DNA from: an uncultured bacterium
GTDB taxonomy: Bacteria; Bacillota; Clostridia; Lachnospirales; Lachnospiraceae
NCBI GenBank assembly: GCA_947086625.1
Contig: CAMTZV010000135.1
Location: 1 to 5,564 of the forward strand
Length of the DNA: 5,564 nucleotides
Reading direction: 5' to 3'
Positions 1 through 4,985 of the stretch are shown here, piece after piece. The notes under the pieces were generated by a model. The model ran no database searches. It saw only the letters and a program-made list of their open reading frames with translations, and was not told the DNA's origin. Both the position numbers and the translations under genes were made by a program. Position 1 is the first letter of the stretch. Each line of letters begins with the position of its first letter.

Positions 1-364
1 CACACCGGTGATGCGGCTGTTTGGAAATGACGGCAGGCTGGAAACAATGATATCCGGTGAAATTTTTTGGGAACAGTTGGACAGTATCCGCCAGGATACG
101 CAGAAACTGGAATTTTTGCAGAATGACCATTACAGGGAAAAATATGAAACAGCGCTCGCGGGGGATATGCTGGCGCAGGCAGCCGGACACAATCTGCCAG
201 TGCGCGAAGTCCATGTATCGTTGTCGCGGGATTACGAGATCAGCCGCGTCAGCATTTGCATGGACTTGTCCAAAGGGCAGGATCCGGCAAAGATCCGGGA
301 GAAACTGACAGATTTTATAATAGAGTCCTATGGATTAACAAAAGACCAGATCTTAGTAAGCTGA
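1..364 (+). CDS. spoIIIAF: Stage III sporulation protein AF, 5'-truncated by the window edge
   Basis: This is the C-terminal 120 residues of SpoIIIAF, a membrane-anchored part of the SpoIIIA-SpoIIQ channel that links mother cell and forespore during sporulation. The first complete codon is at 2, and the frame is open to the window edge. The first residues, TPVMRLF, fit the end of the second N-terminal membrane helix of the family, so the GTG at 8 and ATG at 11 are internal codons. The rest is a soluble domain. Its C-terminal half alternates strand, strand, helix, strand (VREVHVSLSRDY, SRVSICMDL, KIREKLTDFIIESYGL, DQILVS), which suits the ring-building-motif-like fold known for this family. 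Family members are about 200 residues long, so roughly 80 residues and both membrane helices lie outside the window. The stop is TGA at 362-364. It is followed by spoIIIAG and spoIIIAH in the conserved order, and that order is the strongest support for the call. Confidence 0.9.
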   Translation, partial: TPVMRLFGNDGRLETMISGEIFWEQLDSIRQDTQKLEFLQNDHYREKYETALAGDMLAQAAGHNLPVREVHVSLSRDYEISRVSICMDLSKGQDPAKIREKLTDFIIESYGLTKDQILVS

Positions 365-411
365 CGGGATGAGGATGGCATGGAATCAGGCAATTGCGGA
401 AACGCGGGAAG

Positions 412-418
412 AAAGGAA
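412..418 (+). promoter_or_regulatory. Ribosome binding site that sets the spoIIIAG start
   Basis: AAAGGAA lies 8 nt before the ATG at 427. The in-frame TTG at 394 has only a weak AGG close upstream and would add 11 basic residues. The ATG is therefore preferred. Confidence 0.6.
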
Positions 419-426
419 ACATCCGA

Positions 427-966
427 ATGAAATGGTTTTTTGATTTTTTAAAAAAAATGGATAAAACAAGATGGCTTGCGGTCGGCCTGACAGGGATTCT
501 GCTGTTGGTAATCGCATTGCCGACCGACAGCGTACGCAGGCACAGCGAGGAGGAGCAATGGAATGAAACGCTGCGCGCCAATCAGGCAGACAGAACGCAC
601 ACAGAAAACTATGAGAAAACACTGGCGGACAAACTCGAGCAGTCGCTAAGCTGTATGGACGGAGTCGGGGAAGTACGGGTCATGCTGACCTTTCAAGACC
701 GCGGCGAATCCGTCGTGGAAAAAGACGTCACCCGCGCGGAAAATGAGCAGGGCACCCAATACCAGGAAGCGGCTGTGTACGGGGAAACGGACGGCAGAGA
801 GCCGTATATCAGCCAGGAAAAGCTGCCGCAGGTGGAGGGCGTACTTGTAATCGCACAGGGAGGAGGGGATTCCAGGGTAAAGCAGGATATTATGGATGCG
901 GTCAGGGCATTGTTTCCGATTGAGGCGCACAAAGTAACCATTGTAAAAATGCAAAAGGAGTCATAA
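427..966 (+). CDS. spoIIIAG: Stage III sporulation protein AG
   Basis: SpoIIIAG is a 179-residue single-pass membrane protein that assembles as a ring in the space between mother cell and forespore. There it forms part of the SpoIIIA-SpoIIQ channel, which supports late forespore gene expression. A short basic N-terminus precedes one membrane helix at about residues 16-32 (WLAVGLTGILLLVIALP). A charged linker follows. The ring-building motif of the FliF/YscJ type is split: its first part is at about 62-90 (YEKTLADKLEQSL, then GVGEVRVMLTF) and its second at about 132-176 (VEGVLVIAQGGGD, a helix with IMDAVRALFPI, then HKVTIVKM). The polar stretch at about 91-130 between them corresponds to the insertion that forms an extra beta structure in SpoIIIAG. 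It starts 62 nt after spoIIIAF and ends 63 nt before spoIIIAH. I see no promoter in either gap, so transcription comes from upstream; in the family this is sigma-E dependent in the mother cell. A TTG start at 394 (190 residues) is a less likely alternative. Confidence 0.93.
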   Translation: MKWFFDFLKKMDKTRWLAVGLTGILLLVIALPTDSVRRHSEEEQWNETLRANQADRTHTENYEKTLADKLEQSLSCMDGVGEVRVMLTFQDRGESVVEKDVTRAENEQGTQYQEAAVYGETDGREPYISQEKLPQVEGVLVIAQGGGDSRVKQDIMDAVRALFPIEAHKVTIVKMQKES

Positions 967-1029
967 GTCCTGTGCGGGAAGCATACAATACAAATAGTTA
1001 AAAAAGACCATGCAGGGAGAAGGAAAGAA

Positions 1030-1764
1030 ATGAAAAAACTTTTTAAAAAGAATCAGGTTATCATTACCGCACTGGCGCTGATGATTGCTGCAGCAGGATA
1101 TTTAAGTTATACATACAGCGGCATTGGAAGCGATGAGCTGACACAAACCAGCGCGGAGCTGACGGAAGAAGACTATGATATTTCGTCTGAAGAAACACTG
1201 GCAGATGCGGAGATTTTTACGGAGACGGAAATAGATACGGAAAAAGAAAGCGGCGGTAAAAAGGACGCCAAGGCGGCGGACAGCAGCGCGGCAAGCAGCG
1301 GGGATGCAAAAAAGGACACGGCAAAAGCACAAAAAGGGGAAAAAGAAGATATTGAAAATCCAGGTGAAACGGTTTTAGCCAGTACGAATGTATCAAACGT
1401 TGATTTTGCGGTAGAAGCCAAATTAAACCGCGAGCAGGTGCGTTCCCAGAATAAAGAAGATTTGATGGAGGTGATTGACAGCAAGGCGCTTTCGGATACC
1501 GATAAACAGGCTGCCGTAGACAAAATGGTAAATCTGACCGATATCGCGCAGCGCGAGACGGATGCGGAGATGCTTTTGGAAGCCAAGGGCTTTACCGATG
1601 TGGTAGTCAGCATTACGGAAGATTCGGCGGATGTGGTATTAAATATGGGAGATGTAACGGATGCAAAGCGTGCGCAGATCGAAGACATTGTAAAACGCAA
1701 GACGAAAGTGTCTGCGGAGCATATTGTGATTACGCCGATTACGACCGGGGAGAAAGAAAAATAG
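1030..1764 (+). CDS. spoIIIAH: Stage III sporulation protein AH
   Basis: SpoIIIAH is a mother-cell membrane protein whose extracellular domain binds forespore SpoIIQ across the intermembrane space; this pairing is established for the family. The 244-residue product has a basic N-terminus and one membrane helix at about residues 8-28 (QVIITALALMIAAAGYLSY). A low-complexity linker at about 40-115 is first acidic (many E, D, T) and then rich in K, A, S and D. The C-terminal ring-building-motif domain spans about 125-238. It includes a helix with RETDAEMLLEAKGF, a strand VVVSITEDSADVVLNM, a helix AKRAQIEDIVKRKT and a final strand EHIVITPI. It is somewhat longer than the B. subtilis protein (about 218 residues), apparently because of the linker. 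The ATG at 1030 is preceded by AGAAGGA at 1018-1024 with 5 nt spacing. It is the last gene of the operon, and a terminator begins 20 nt after the stop. Confidence 0.94.
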   Translation: MKKLFKKNQVIITALALMIAAAGYLSYTYSGIGSDELTQTSAELTEEDYDISSEETLADAEIFTETEIDTEKESGGKKDAKAADSSAASSGDAKKDTAKAQKGEKEDIENPGETVLASTNVSNVDFAVEAKLNREQVRSQNKEDLMEVIDSKALSDTDKQAAVDKMVNLTDIAQRETDAEMLLEAKGFTDVVVSITEDSADVVLNMGDVTDAKRAQIEDIVKRKTKVSAEHIVITPITTGEKEK

Positions 1765-1784
1765 AAATTGGCTGTGCGGGATGC

Positions 1785-1844
1785 TGGGAGAGACGGTTTG
1801 CCTGGCCGTAAGGCCGGGCAGACCGTCTCTTCCGTTCGTTTATT
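1785..1844 (+). terminator. Intrinsic terminator of the spoIIIA operon
   Basis: Positions 1785-1807 and 1812-1834 form a 23-bp stem with no mismatch, counting four G-U pairs, around the loop GTAA (a stable GNRA type). A T-rich run (TTCGTTTATT, 1835-1844) follows. It lies 20 nt after the spoIIIAH stop. The 83-residue minus-strand gene ends at 1863, so the hairpin also sits between convergent genes. It could act on that strand too, but there the T-rich segment comes only about 15 nt after the stem, so activity would be weaker. Confidence 0.9.
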
Positions 1845-1862
1845 GTACGGGAAAAACTTCTG

Positions 1863-2114
1863 TTAGCGGTTTATTTTCGTATCTGGTACCGTCTCCGTTT
1901 CGTGATGCGGCGGCTCCTGGTTTCCTTTGGAGAGCCGGTAAATCACCGTATACCCCCAAAGAAGCACCGGAACCAGTACGGTGCACATCACCGAGGCCCG
2001 GAACAGGAACATCGTGTCGCCTGTATCCAGGATCGCGCACACGAGGGTAGACAGATACATCGTAACCAGCAGGAGGATGCCGGCCATAGCAAGGATTCGT
2101 TTTATTTTTTTCAT
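1863..2114 (-). CDS. Small protein with two predicted membrane segments, function unknown
   Basis: This is an 83-residue protein that I cannot assign to a named family, though similar small two-helix proteins are common among Lachnospiraceae hypotheticals from memory. It starts with a basic segment (MKKIKR). Two hydrophobic helices follow, at about residues 7-28 (ILAMAGILLLVTMYLSTLVCAI) and 38-59 (FRASVMCTVLVPVLLWGYTVIY), joined by a short acidic loop containing D30, T31, G32 and D33. A polar tail with a His/Glu/Thr-rich stretch ends the protein. Under the positive-inside rule both ends should face the cytoplasm. The start is well supported: AAGGAG at 2122-2127 (minus strand) lies 7 nt before the ATG. 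It follows the 99-residue minus-strand gene by 48 nt with no evident promoter between them, so the two are probably co-transcribed. No catalytic motif is visible. Confidence 0.75.
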   Translation of the reverse strand: MKKIKRILAMAGILLLVTMYLSTLVCAILDTGDTMFLFRASVMCTVLVPVLLWGYTVIYRLSKGNQEPPHHETETVPDTKINR

Positions 2115-2121
2115 AGCATTT

Positions 2122-2127
2122 CTCCTT
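2122..2127 (-). promoter_or_regulatory. Ribosome binding site of the 83-residue membrane protein
   Basis: AAGGAG on the minus strand lies 7 nt before the ATG at 2114-2112. This supports translation of the small gene and its chosen start. Confidence 0.75.
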
Positions 2128-2162
2128 GTCGTTTTCTTCTTCCGATAAAATACAGGGAACGT

Positions 2163-2462
2163 TCAAAAGTCCGGCGTGTGCAGCCAGTAATCCGGACGGC
2201 TTTTGTGCTGTTCGTTTAACCAGTCGCACGCCATGTCAAGCCCCGCTTCCGTAAACGGGAAATCCTGACTGGATTTGCGCTCGTCCGGCGTGTGCTCGAA
2301 ATTGTACGGCTCGGGGTAGACGAAGGCGCGCAGAACGTCGGGGGCGTCCTCGTCCTCAGACGCCTTCTCCTTTGCGATGAGGTAGCGCATTCCCTGAAAG
2401 CTTCCGGTAAACGGTTTCTTTTTATAAAAGGAGAGGTGGAACAGATCCTTTCGCTCGATCAT
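2163..2462 (-). CDS. Conserved small soluble protein, function unknown
   Basis: This 99-residue protein has no signal peptide or membrane segment. The N-terminus (MIERKDLFHLSFYKKKPFTG) is followed by a likely strand (GMRYLIAKE), an acidic stretch SEDEDAPD at about 35-42 and a second strand (VLRAFVYPEPYNF). Next comes TPDERKSSQDFPF, and then a helix TEAGLDMACDWLNEQ ends in an aromatic tail. This layout resembles short clostridial proteins that I recall being labelled GNAT-like acetyltransferase, but I see no acetyl-CoA-binding motif (Q/R-x-x-G-x-G/A). I therefore do not assign an enzyme function. The ATG at 2462 is chosen over an upstream in-frame start at 2540 because AAAGGAG lies 5 nt before it. 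In addition, the promoter -10 box is at 2493-2498, which puts the longer start upstream of transcription. It is likely the first gene of a two-gene unit with the 83-residue membrane protein. Confidence 0.75.
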   Translation of the reverse strand: MIERKDLFHLSFYKKKPFTGSFQGMRYLIAKEKASEDEDAPDVLRAFVYPEPYNFEHTPDERKSSQDFPFTEAGLDMACDWLNEQHKSRPDYWLHTPDF

Positions 2463-2467
2463 GGCGG

Positions 2468-2474
2468 CTCCTTT
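2468..2474 (-). promoter_or_regulatory. Ribosome binding site fixing the start of the 99-residue gene
   Basis: AAAGGAG on the minus strand lies 5 nt before the ATG at 2462-2460. It rules in favour of the 99-residue product over the 125-residue reading from 2540. Confidence 0.8.
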
Positions 2475-2492
2475 CGGTTTGTCTTTTTTCAC

Positions 2493-2521
2493 AGTATAAT
2501 CATTTTTTTGTGGTTGTGCAA
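2493..2521 (-). promoter_or_regulatory. Sigma-A type promoter for the two small minus-strand genes
   Basis: On the minus strand, -35 TTGCAC (2516-2521) and -10 TATACT (2493-2498) are separated by exactly 17 bp of largely A-rich spacer. This predicts a transcript start near 2486 and a leader of about 25 nt that carries the AAAGGAG ribosome site. The match is close to consensus, so expression could be strong or constitutive. Confidence 0.75.
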
Positions 2522-2526
2522 GCACA
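2515..2526. promoter_or_regulatory. Possible operator palindrome between divergent promoters
   Basis: TGTGC-AA-GCACA is a perfect 5-bp inverted repeat with a 2-bp centre. It covers the -35 box of the minus-strand promoter and lies about 14 bp from the -35 box of the plus-strand promoter. The position suits a repressor site, but the palindrome is short and could be chance. No regulator is identified. Confidence 0.25.
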
Positions 2527-2540
2527 TCGCGTGTTTTCAC

Positions 2541-2569
2541 TTGTTATTTCCAATGGGATGGTGTAGAAT
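2541..2569 (+). promoter_or_regulatory. Sigma-A type promoter for the yqhY-ispA block
   Basis: The -35 box TTGTTA (2541-2546) and -10 box TAGAAT (2564-2569) are 17 bp apart. This predicts a start near 2576 and a leader of about 53 nt before the ATG at 2629. A second -10-like TATAGT at 2574-2579 has no well-spaced -35. The promoter is back to back with the minus-strand promoter, with 19 bp between the two -35 boxes. Confidence 0.6.
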
Positions 2570-2612
2570 GGGGTATAGTTCAGGAGCAAAATTCAGAAAA
2601 CAGAGTGCTGGC

Positions 2613-2618
2613 AGGAGG
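2613..2618 (+). promoter_or_regulatory. Ribosome binding site fixing the yqhY start
   Basis: A full AGGAGG lies 10 nt before the ATG at 2629. The in-frame GTG at 2605 is upstream of this site and has no comparable site of its own, so the ATG is the start. Confidence 0.85.
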
Positions 2619-2628
2619 TTATTTTAAT

Positions 2629-3006
2629 ATGGAAGAAAACCGTAAATCGCTGAAGATAAAAGAGGATCAGTTTGGTGAGATCCGCGTGGTTGACGACGTG
2701 GTGACGATTATTGCAGGGCTTGCGGCGACCGAGGTCGAGGGTGTGGGTTCCATGGCGGGCAATATCACGAATGAGATCGTGGCAAAGACCGGGGCGAAAA
2801 ATCTCTCCAAGGGCGTGCGCGTGGATGTGATTGACGGCATTGTTACCGCGGATCTGAATCTGAATATCAAGTACGGCTATGCGATCCCCGAGGTTTCCGG
2901 CAATGTCCAGGAGCGGGTGCGCACCGCGATTGAAAATATGACGGGCCTTGAGGTGGGCACCGTCAACGTGCGCATCGCAAGCATTGATATGGCAGAGAAC
3001 AACTAG
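2629..3006 (+). CDS. yqhY: Asp23/Gls24 family protein, YqhY-like
   Basis: This is a 125-residue Asp23/Gls24 (DUF322) protein. The family signature is clear: GEIRVVDDVVTIIAGLAATEVEGV at about 16-39, containing the typical I-A-G-x-A-A-x-E-V-x-G-V pattern. It is followed by a Gly-rich turn, GVRVDVIDGIVTADLNLNIKYGYAIPEV (about 62-89), and the C-terminal helix and strand VQERVRTAIENMTGLEVGTVNVRIASI. Asp23-type relatives are tied to envelope stress. The B. subtilis member in this chromosomal position, YqhY, is linked to control of acetyl-CoA carboxylase and sits after accB-accC. Here no acc genes are adjacent, so the exact role is inferred only from family and position. There is no signal peptide or membrane segment. 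It has its own promoter and is separated from nusB by an intrinsic terminator, so it may be made in excess over the genes that follow. Confidence 0.92.
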   Translation: MEENRKSLKIKEDQFGEIRVVDDVVTIIAGLAATEVEGVGSMAGNITNEIVAKTGAKNLSKGVRVDVIDGIVTADLNLNIKYGYAIPEVSGNVQERVRTAIENMTGLEVGTVNVRIASIDMAENN

Positions 3007-3036
3007 TGTACAGACCGGATTGTTTTTGAGGAGGGC

Positions 3037-3071
3037 GTGCCGCAAAATAGGTTTTGCGGCACTCTTTTTCT
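3037..3071 (+). terminator. Intrinsic terminator between yqhY and nusB
   Basis: GTGCCGCAAAA (3037-3047) and TTTTGCGGCAC (3052-3062) form a perfect 11-bp stem around the loop TAGG, followed by TCTTTTTCT. The stem begins 30 nt after the yqhY stop and the element ends 27 nt before the nusB start. No convincing promoter lies between it and nusB. It may therefore be a leaky terminator that lowers expression of nusB-xseA-xseB-ispA relative to yqhY. Confidence 0.88.
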
Positions 3072-3084
3072 CACGGAAATGGAC

Positions 3085-3090
3085 GAAGGG
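3085..3090 (+). promoter_or_regulatory. Ribosome binding site that sets the nusB start
   Basis: GAAGGG lies 8 nt before the ATG at 3099. The frame is open further upstream to a TTG at 3054, but that codon lies inside the terminator hairpin, so the ATG is chosen. Confidence 0.65.
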
Positions 3091-3098
3091 ATAAGGTT

Positions 3099-3494
3099 AT
3101 GAGTAGAAGGAAAATCAGAGAGCTGATTTTTATGATGGTCTTTCGCGCGGAATTTTACGGGCAGGACGAGCGCCCCGGGCAGCTCGCGCTGTTTCTGGAC
3201 GGCCTTACGGACGCAAGGGATTCGGACCGCGCACATATTGAGCAGAAGGTGGAGGACATTTTTGCGCATCTGGCAGAGATCGACGGGATCATCGACAGCT
3301 CGGCGCGGGGCTGGAAGACGAGCCGTATGGCAAAGGTGGAGCTGGCACTCATTCGGCTGGCGGTATATGAGCTGCGCTTTGACGAGGGCATTCCGACGGG
3401 CGTTGCGATTAACGAGGCCGTGGAGCTGGCCAAGATCTATGGCGAGGAAAACTCGGCTTCCTTTGTAAACGGCGTGCTGGCGCGTATTGCGTAG
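3099..3494 (+). CDS. nusB: Transcription antitermination factor NusB
   Basis: NusB is a small all-helical RNA-binding protein. With NusE (ribosomal protein S10) it binds boxA RNA and helps prevent early termination in rRNA operons. The 131-residue length is normal for the family. The N-terminal helix has the common R-x-x-R-E-L-x-F-x-x-x-F pattern (SRRKIRELIFMMVFRAEFYG). The C-terminal half holds the diagnostic segments WKTSRMAKVELALIRLAVYE (about 72-91) and IPTGVAINEAVELAKIYG (98-115), then SASFVNGVLARIA. It lies just after an intrinsic terminator and 6 nt before xseA. In B. subtilis folD separates nusB from xseA; here it is absent. Confidence 0.95.
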   Translation: MSRRKIRELIFMMVFRAEFYGQDERPGQLALFLDGLTDARDSDRAHIEQKVEDIFAHLAEIDGIIDSSARGWKTSRMAKVELALIRLAVYELRFDEGIPTGVAINEAVELAKIYGEENSASFVNGVLARIA

Positions 3495-3500
3495 ACTGCT

Positions 3501-4739
3501 ATGGGAATCAATACAAGACAAAAAAACGTTTATTCGGTCGGGCAGGTCAACGCCTACATCAAAAATCTGTTTGCACAGGATTTCATGCTGGAACGGATTG
3601 CGGTGAAGGGGGAGGTGTCCAACTGCAAATACCACACGTCGGGGCATATTTATTTTACGCTGAAGGACGCCTCGGGCGCGATCGCCTGCATCATGTTTGC
3701 CGGAAACCGGAAGGGGCTTTCCTTTCGCATGAAGGAGGGCGACGACGTGGTCGTCACGGGCTCCGTACAGGTGTACGAGCGGGACGGGAAATACCAGCTC
3801 TACGCGCGGGAGATTGTGCTGGACGGCGCGGGCGCGCTGTATGTGCGCTACGAACAGCTCAAGCGTGAGCTTGCGGAGATGGGCATGTTTGCGCCGGAGT
3901 ACAAGCAGCCGATCCCGAAGTATATCCGCACGCTCGGCGTTGTGACGGCCCCCACGGGCGCGGCAGTCCGGGATATTCAAAACATTGCGCGCCGCAGGAA
4001 TCCGGGGGTGCAGCTCATTTTATATCCGGCGCTCGTGCAGGGCGAGGGCGCGGCGGCGAGCATTGTAAACGGTATCCGCGCGCTGACGGCGCTGGGCGTG
4101 GATGCGATGATCGTGGGGCGCGGCGGCGGCTCCATCGAGGATCTTTGGGCGTTTAACGAGGAGCTCGTGGCGCGCGCCGTCTTCGACTGTCCGATTCCGG
4201 TCATCTCGGCAGTAGGGCATGAGACGGATACGACGATCATCGACTATGTGGCGGATCTGCGTGCGCCGACCCCGTCCGCGGCGGCGGAGCTTGCGGTGTG
4301 GCAGCTCGAGGAGGCGGAAAACCGCATCGACGCGATGCAGGCGGAGATGACGCGGCGGATGGAGCGCAGGCTTGAGGCGGGCAGGAACCGCGCGCAGGCG
4401 CTCTTGCTTCGCATGAGGCGCGTAAGCCCGGAGAGCCGGCTGAATGCGAAGCGGCAGTACGCGCTCGATCTGGAAGCGCGGATGGAGCTTTACATGGAGC
4501 GTGCGCTGGAGCGCGCAAAGCACCGGCTGGCGCTTCTGGCGCAGCGCATGGAGTCGTGCTCCCCGCTGAAAAAGCTCGGGGAGGGCTACGCGCTCGTGAC
4601 GGACGAGGACGGAAGGGCCGTGCGGGAACTGGAACAGGTGAAGGCGGGAATGCGCTTAAACCTCCGGATGCTGGAGGGGGATGTCGCGGCCCGCGTGGAG
4701 GAGATCACATGCAGGAAAAGACAAATGCAGGAGCCGTAG
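3501..4739 (+). CDS. xseA: Exodeoxyribonuclease VII large subunit
   Basis: XseA is the catalytic subunit of exonuclease VII, which degrades single-stranded DNA from both ends to short oligonucleotides and acts in repair. It works with several copies of XseB. The product has 412 residues. An N-terminal OB-fold DNA-binding domain covers about 10-105 (YSVGQVNAYIKN, VKGEVSNCKYHTSGHIYFTLKD, VVVTGSVQVYERDGKYQLY). The catalytic domain has TAPTGAAVRDI (149-159), VGRGGGSIEDLWAFNEE (205-221), AVGHETDTTIIDYVADLRAP (237-256) and TPSAAAELA (257-265). A long Arg/Glu/Ala-rich coiled-coil stretch at about 265-350 fits the XseB-binding extension, and SPLKKLGEGYALVT (354-367) is the usual C-terminal motif. The ATG at 3501 has no clear ribosome site and lies 6 nt after the nusB stop, so translation is probably coupled to nusB. 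Its 3' end overlaps xseB by 31 nt. No key motif is missing. Confidence 0.97.
   Translation: MGINTRQKNVYSVGQVNAYIKNLFAQDFMLERIAVKGEVSNCKYHTSGHIYFTLKDASGAIACIMFAGNRKGLSFRMKEGDDVVVTGSVQVYERDGKYQLYAREIVLDGAGALYVRYEQLKRELAEMGMFAPEYKQPIPKYIRTLGVVTAPTGAAVRDIQNIARRRNPGVQLILYPALVQGEGAAASIVNGIRALTALGVDAMIVGRGGGSIEDLWAFNEELVARAVFDCPIPVISAVGHETDTTIIDYVADLRAPTPSAAAELAVWQLEEAENRIDAMQAEMTRRMERRLEAGRNRAQALLLRMRRVSPESRLNAKRQYALDLEARMELYMERALERAKHRLALLAQRMESCSPLKKLGEGYALVTDEDGRAVRELEQVKAGMRLNLRMLEGDVAARVEEITCRKRQMQEP
4697..4703 (+). promoter_or_regulatory. Ribosome binding site for xseB inside xseA
   Basis: GGAGGAG lies 5 nt before the ATG at 4709 and falls within the last codons of xseA. It supports the 91-residue reading of xseB. 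The same frame is open upstream from about 4556, but that part is an out-of-frame shadow of xseA. Confidence 0.8.
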
Positions 4740-4984
4740 ATACGCCTGAGGGCGCGGCGGCCGTACAGGAGTGCGGGCTTGAGGAGCTGTTCGCGCAGGC
4801 GGAGGAGATCATCGCAAGGCTGGAAGATCCGGCGCTTCCGCTGGAGGAGGCGTTTGCGGCCTACGAGCAGGGGATGAAGGTCATTGCGCGCTGCAACGAA
4901 AAGGTCGATGCGGTTGAGAAAAAGATGCTGATGATGGACGAGCAGGGTGCACTTGTGCCCTTTGATGTGCCGGGAGGACAGTGA
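4709..4984 (+). CDS. xseB: Exodeoxyribonuclease VII small subunit
   Basis: XseB is the non-catalytic subunit of exonuclease VII; several copies form helical hairpins on the XseA coiled coil. The 91-residue product carries the family core at about 24-75: LEELFAQAEEIIARLEDPAL, then PLEEAFAAYEQGMKVIARCN, then a helix with VDAVEKKM. This matches the usual pattern of two helices joined by a L-E-D-x-x-L-P/S-L-E-E turn. About 20 residues precede the core and are poorly conserved in type (Ala, Gly, Thr, Glu), so a somewhat longer N-terminus than usual is possible. It overlaps the end of xseA by 31 nt, and ispA begins 1 nt after its stop. Confidence 0.94.
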   Translation: MQEKTNAGAVDTPEGAAAVQECGLEELFAQAEEIIARLEDPALPLEEAFAAYEQGMKVIARCNEKVDAVEKKMLMMDEQGALVPFDVPGGQ

Positions 4985-4985
4985 G

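Noticed and set aside
1781..2219. Plus-strand open frames of 89 and 105 residues after spoIIIAH
   Set aside because: The first starts at the edge of the terminator hairpin, and both run antisense to the small minus-strand genes. Neither has a ribosome site or a recognisable composition.
1840..2229. Minus-strand open frame of 129 residues overlapping the 83-residue membrane protein
   Set aside because: It is a different frame over a gene with a good ribosome site and clear membrane helices. Its own product is Arg/Pro/Gly-rich with no pattern and its start has no ribosome site.
2495..2500. TATAAT on the plus strand as a -10 box for yqhY
   Set aside because: No -35 box lies at a suitable distance upstream. 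The same bases make a better minus-strand promoter, and a better spaced plus-strand promoter exists at 2541-2569.
3024..3047. Alternative pairing of TTTTG (3024-3028) with CAAAA (3043-3047) as an antiterminator for the nusB leader
   Set aside because: Only 5 mostly A-U pairs, far weaker than the 11-bp terminator stem. There is no sign of a ligand-binding fold or leader peptide.
3020..3048. Possible promoter for nusB: TTGTTT (3020-3025), 17 bp, CAAAAT (3043-3048)
   Set aside because: The match is only 3 of 6 and 4 of 6 to consensus, and the -10 lies within the terminator stem. Too weak to call.
3003..3980. Minus-strand open frame of 325 residues across nusB and xseA
   Set aside because: It is antisense to two clearly recognised genes. 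The composition (His, Arg, Leu) is typical of reverse shadows of GC-rich coding DNA.
4020..4523. Minus-strand open frame of 167 residues inside xseA
   Set aside because: It is antisense to the well-supported catalytic and coiled-coil parts of xseA. It is Arg-rich with no motif.
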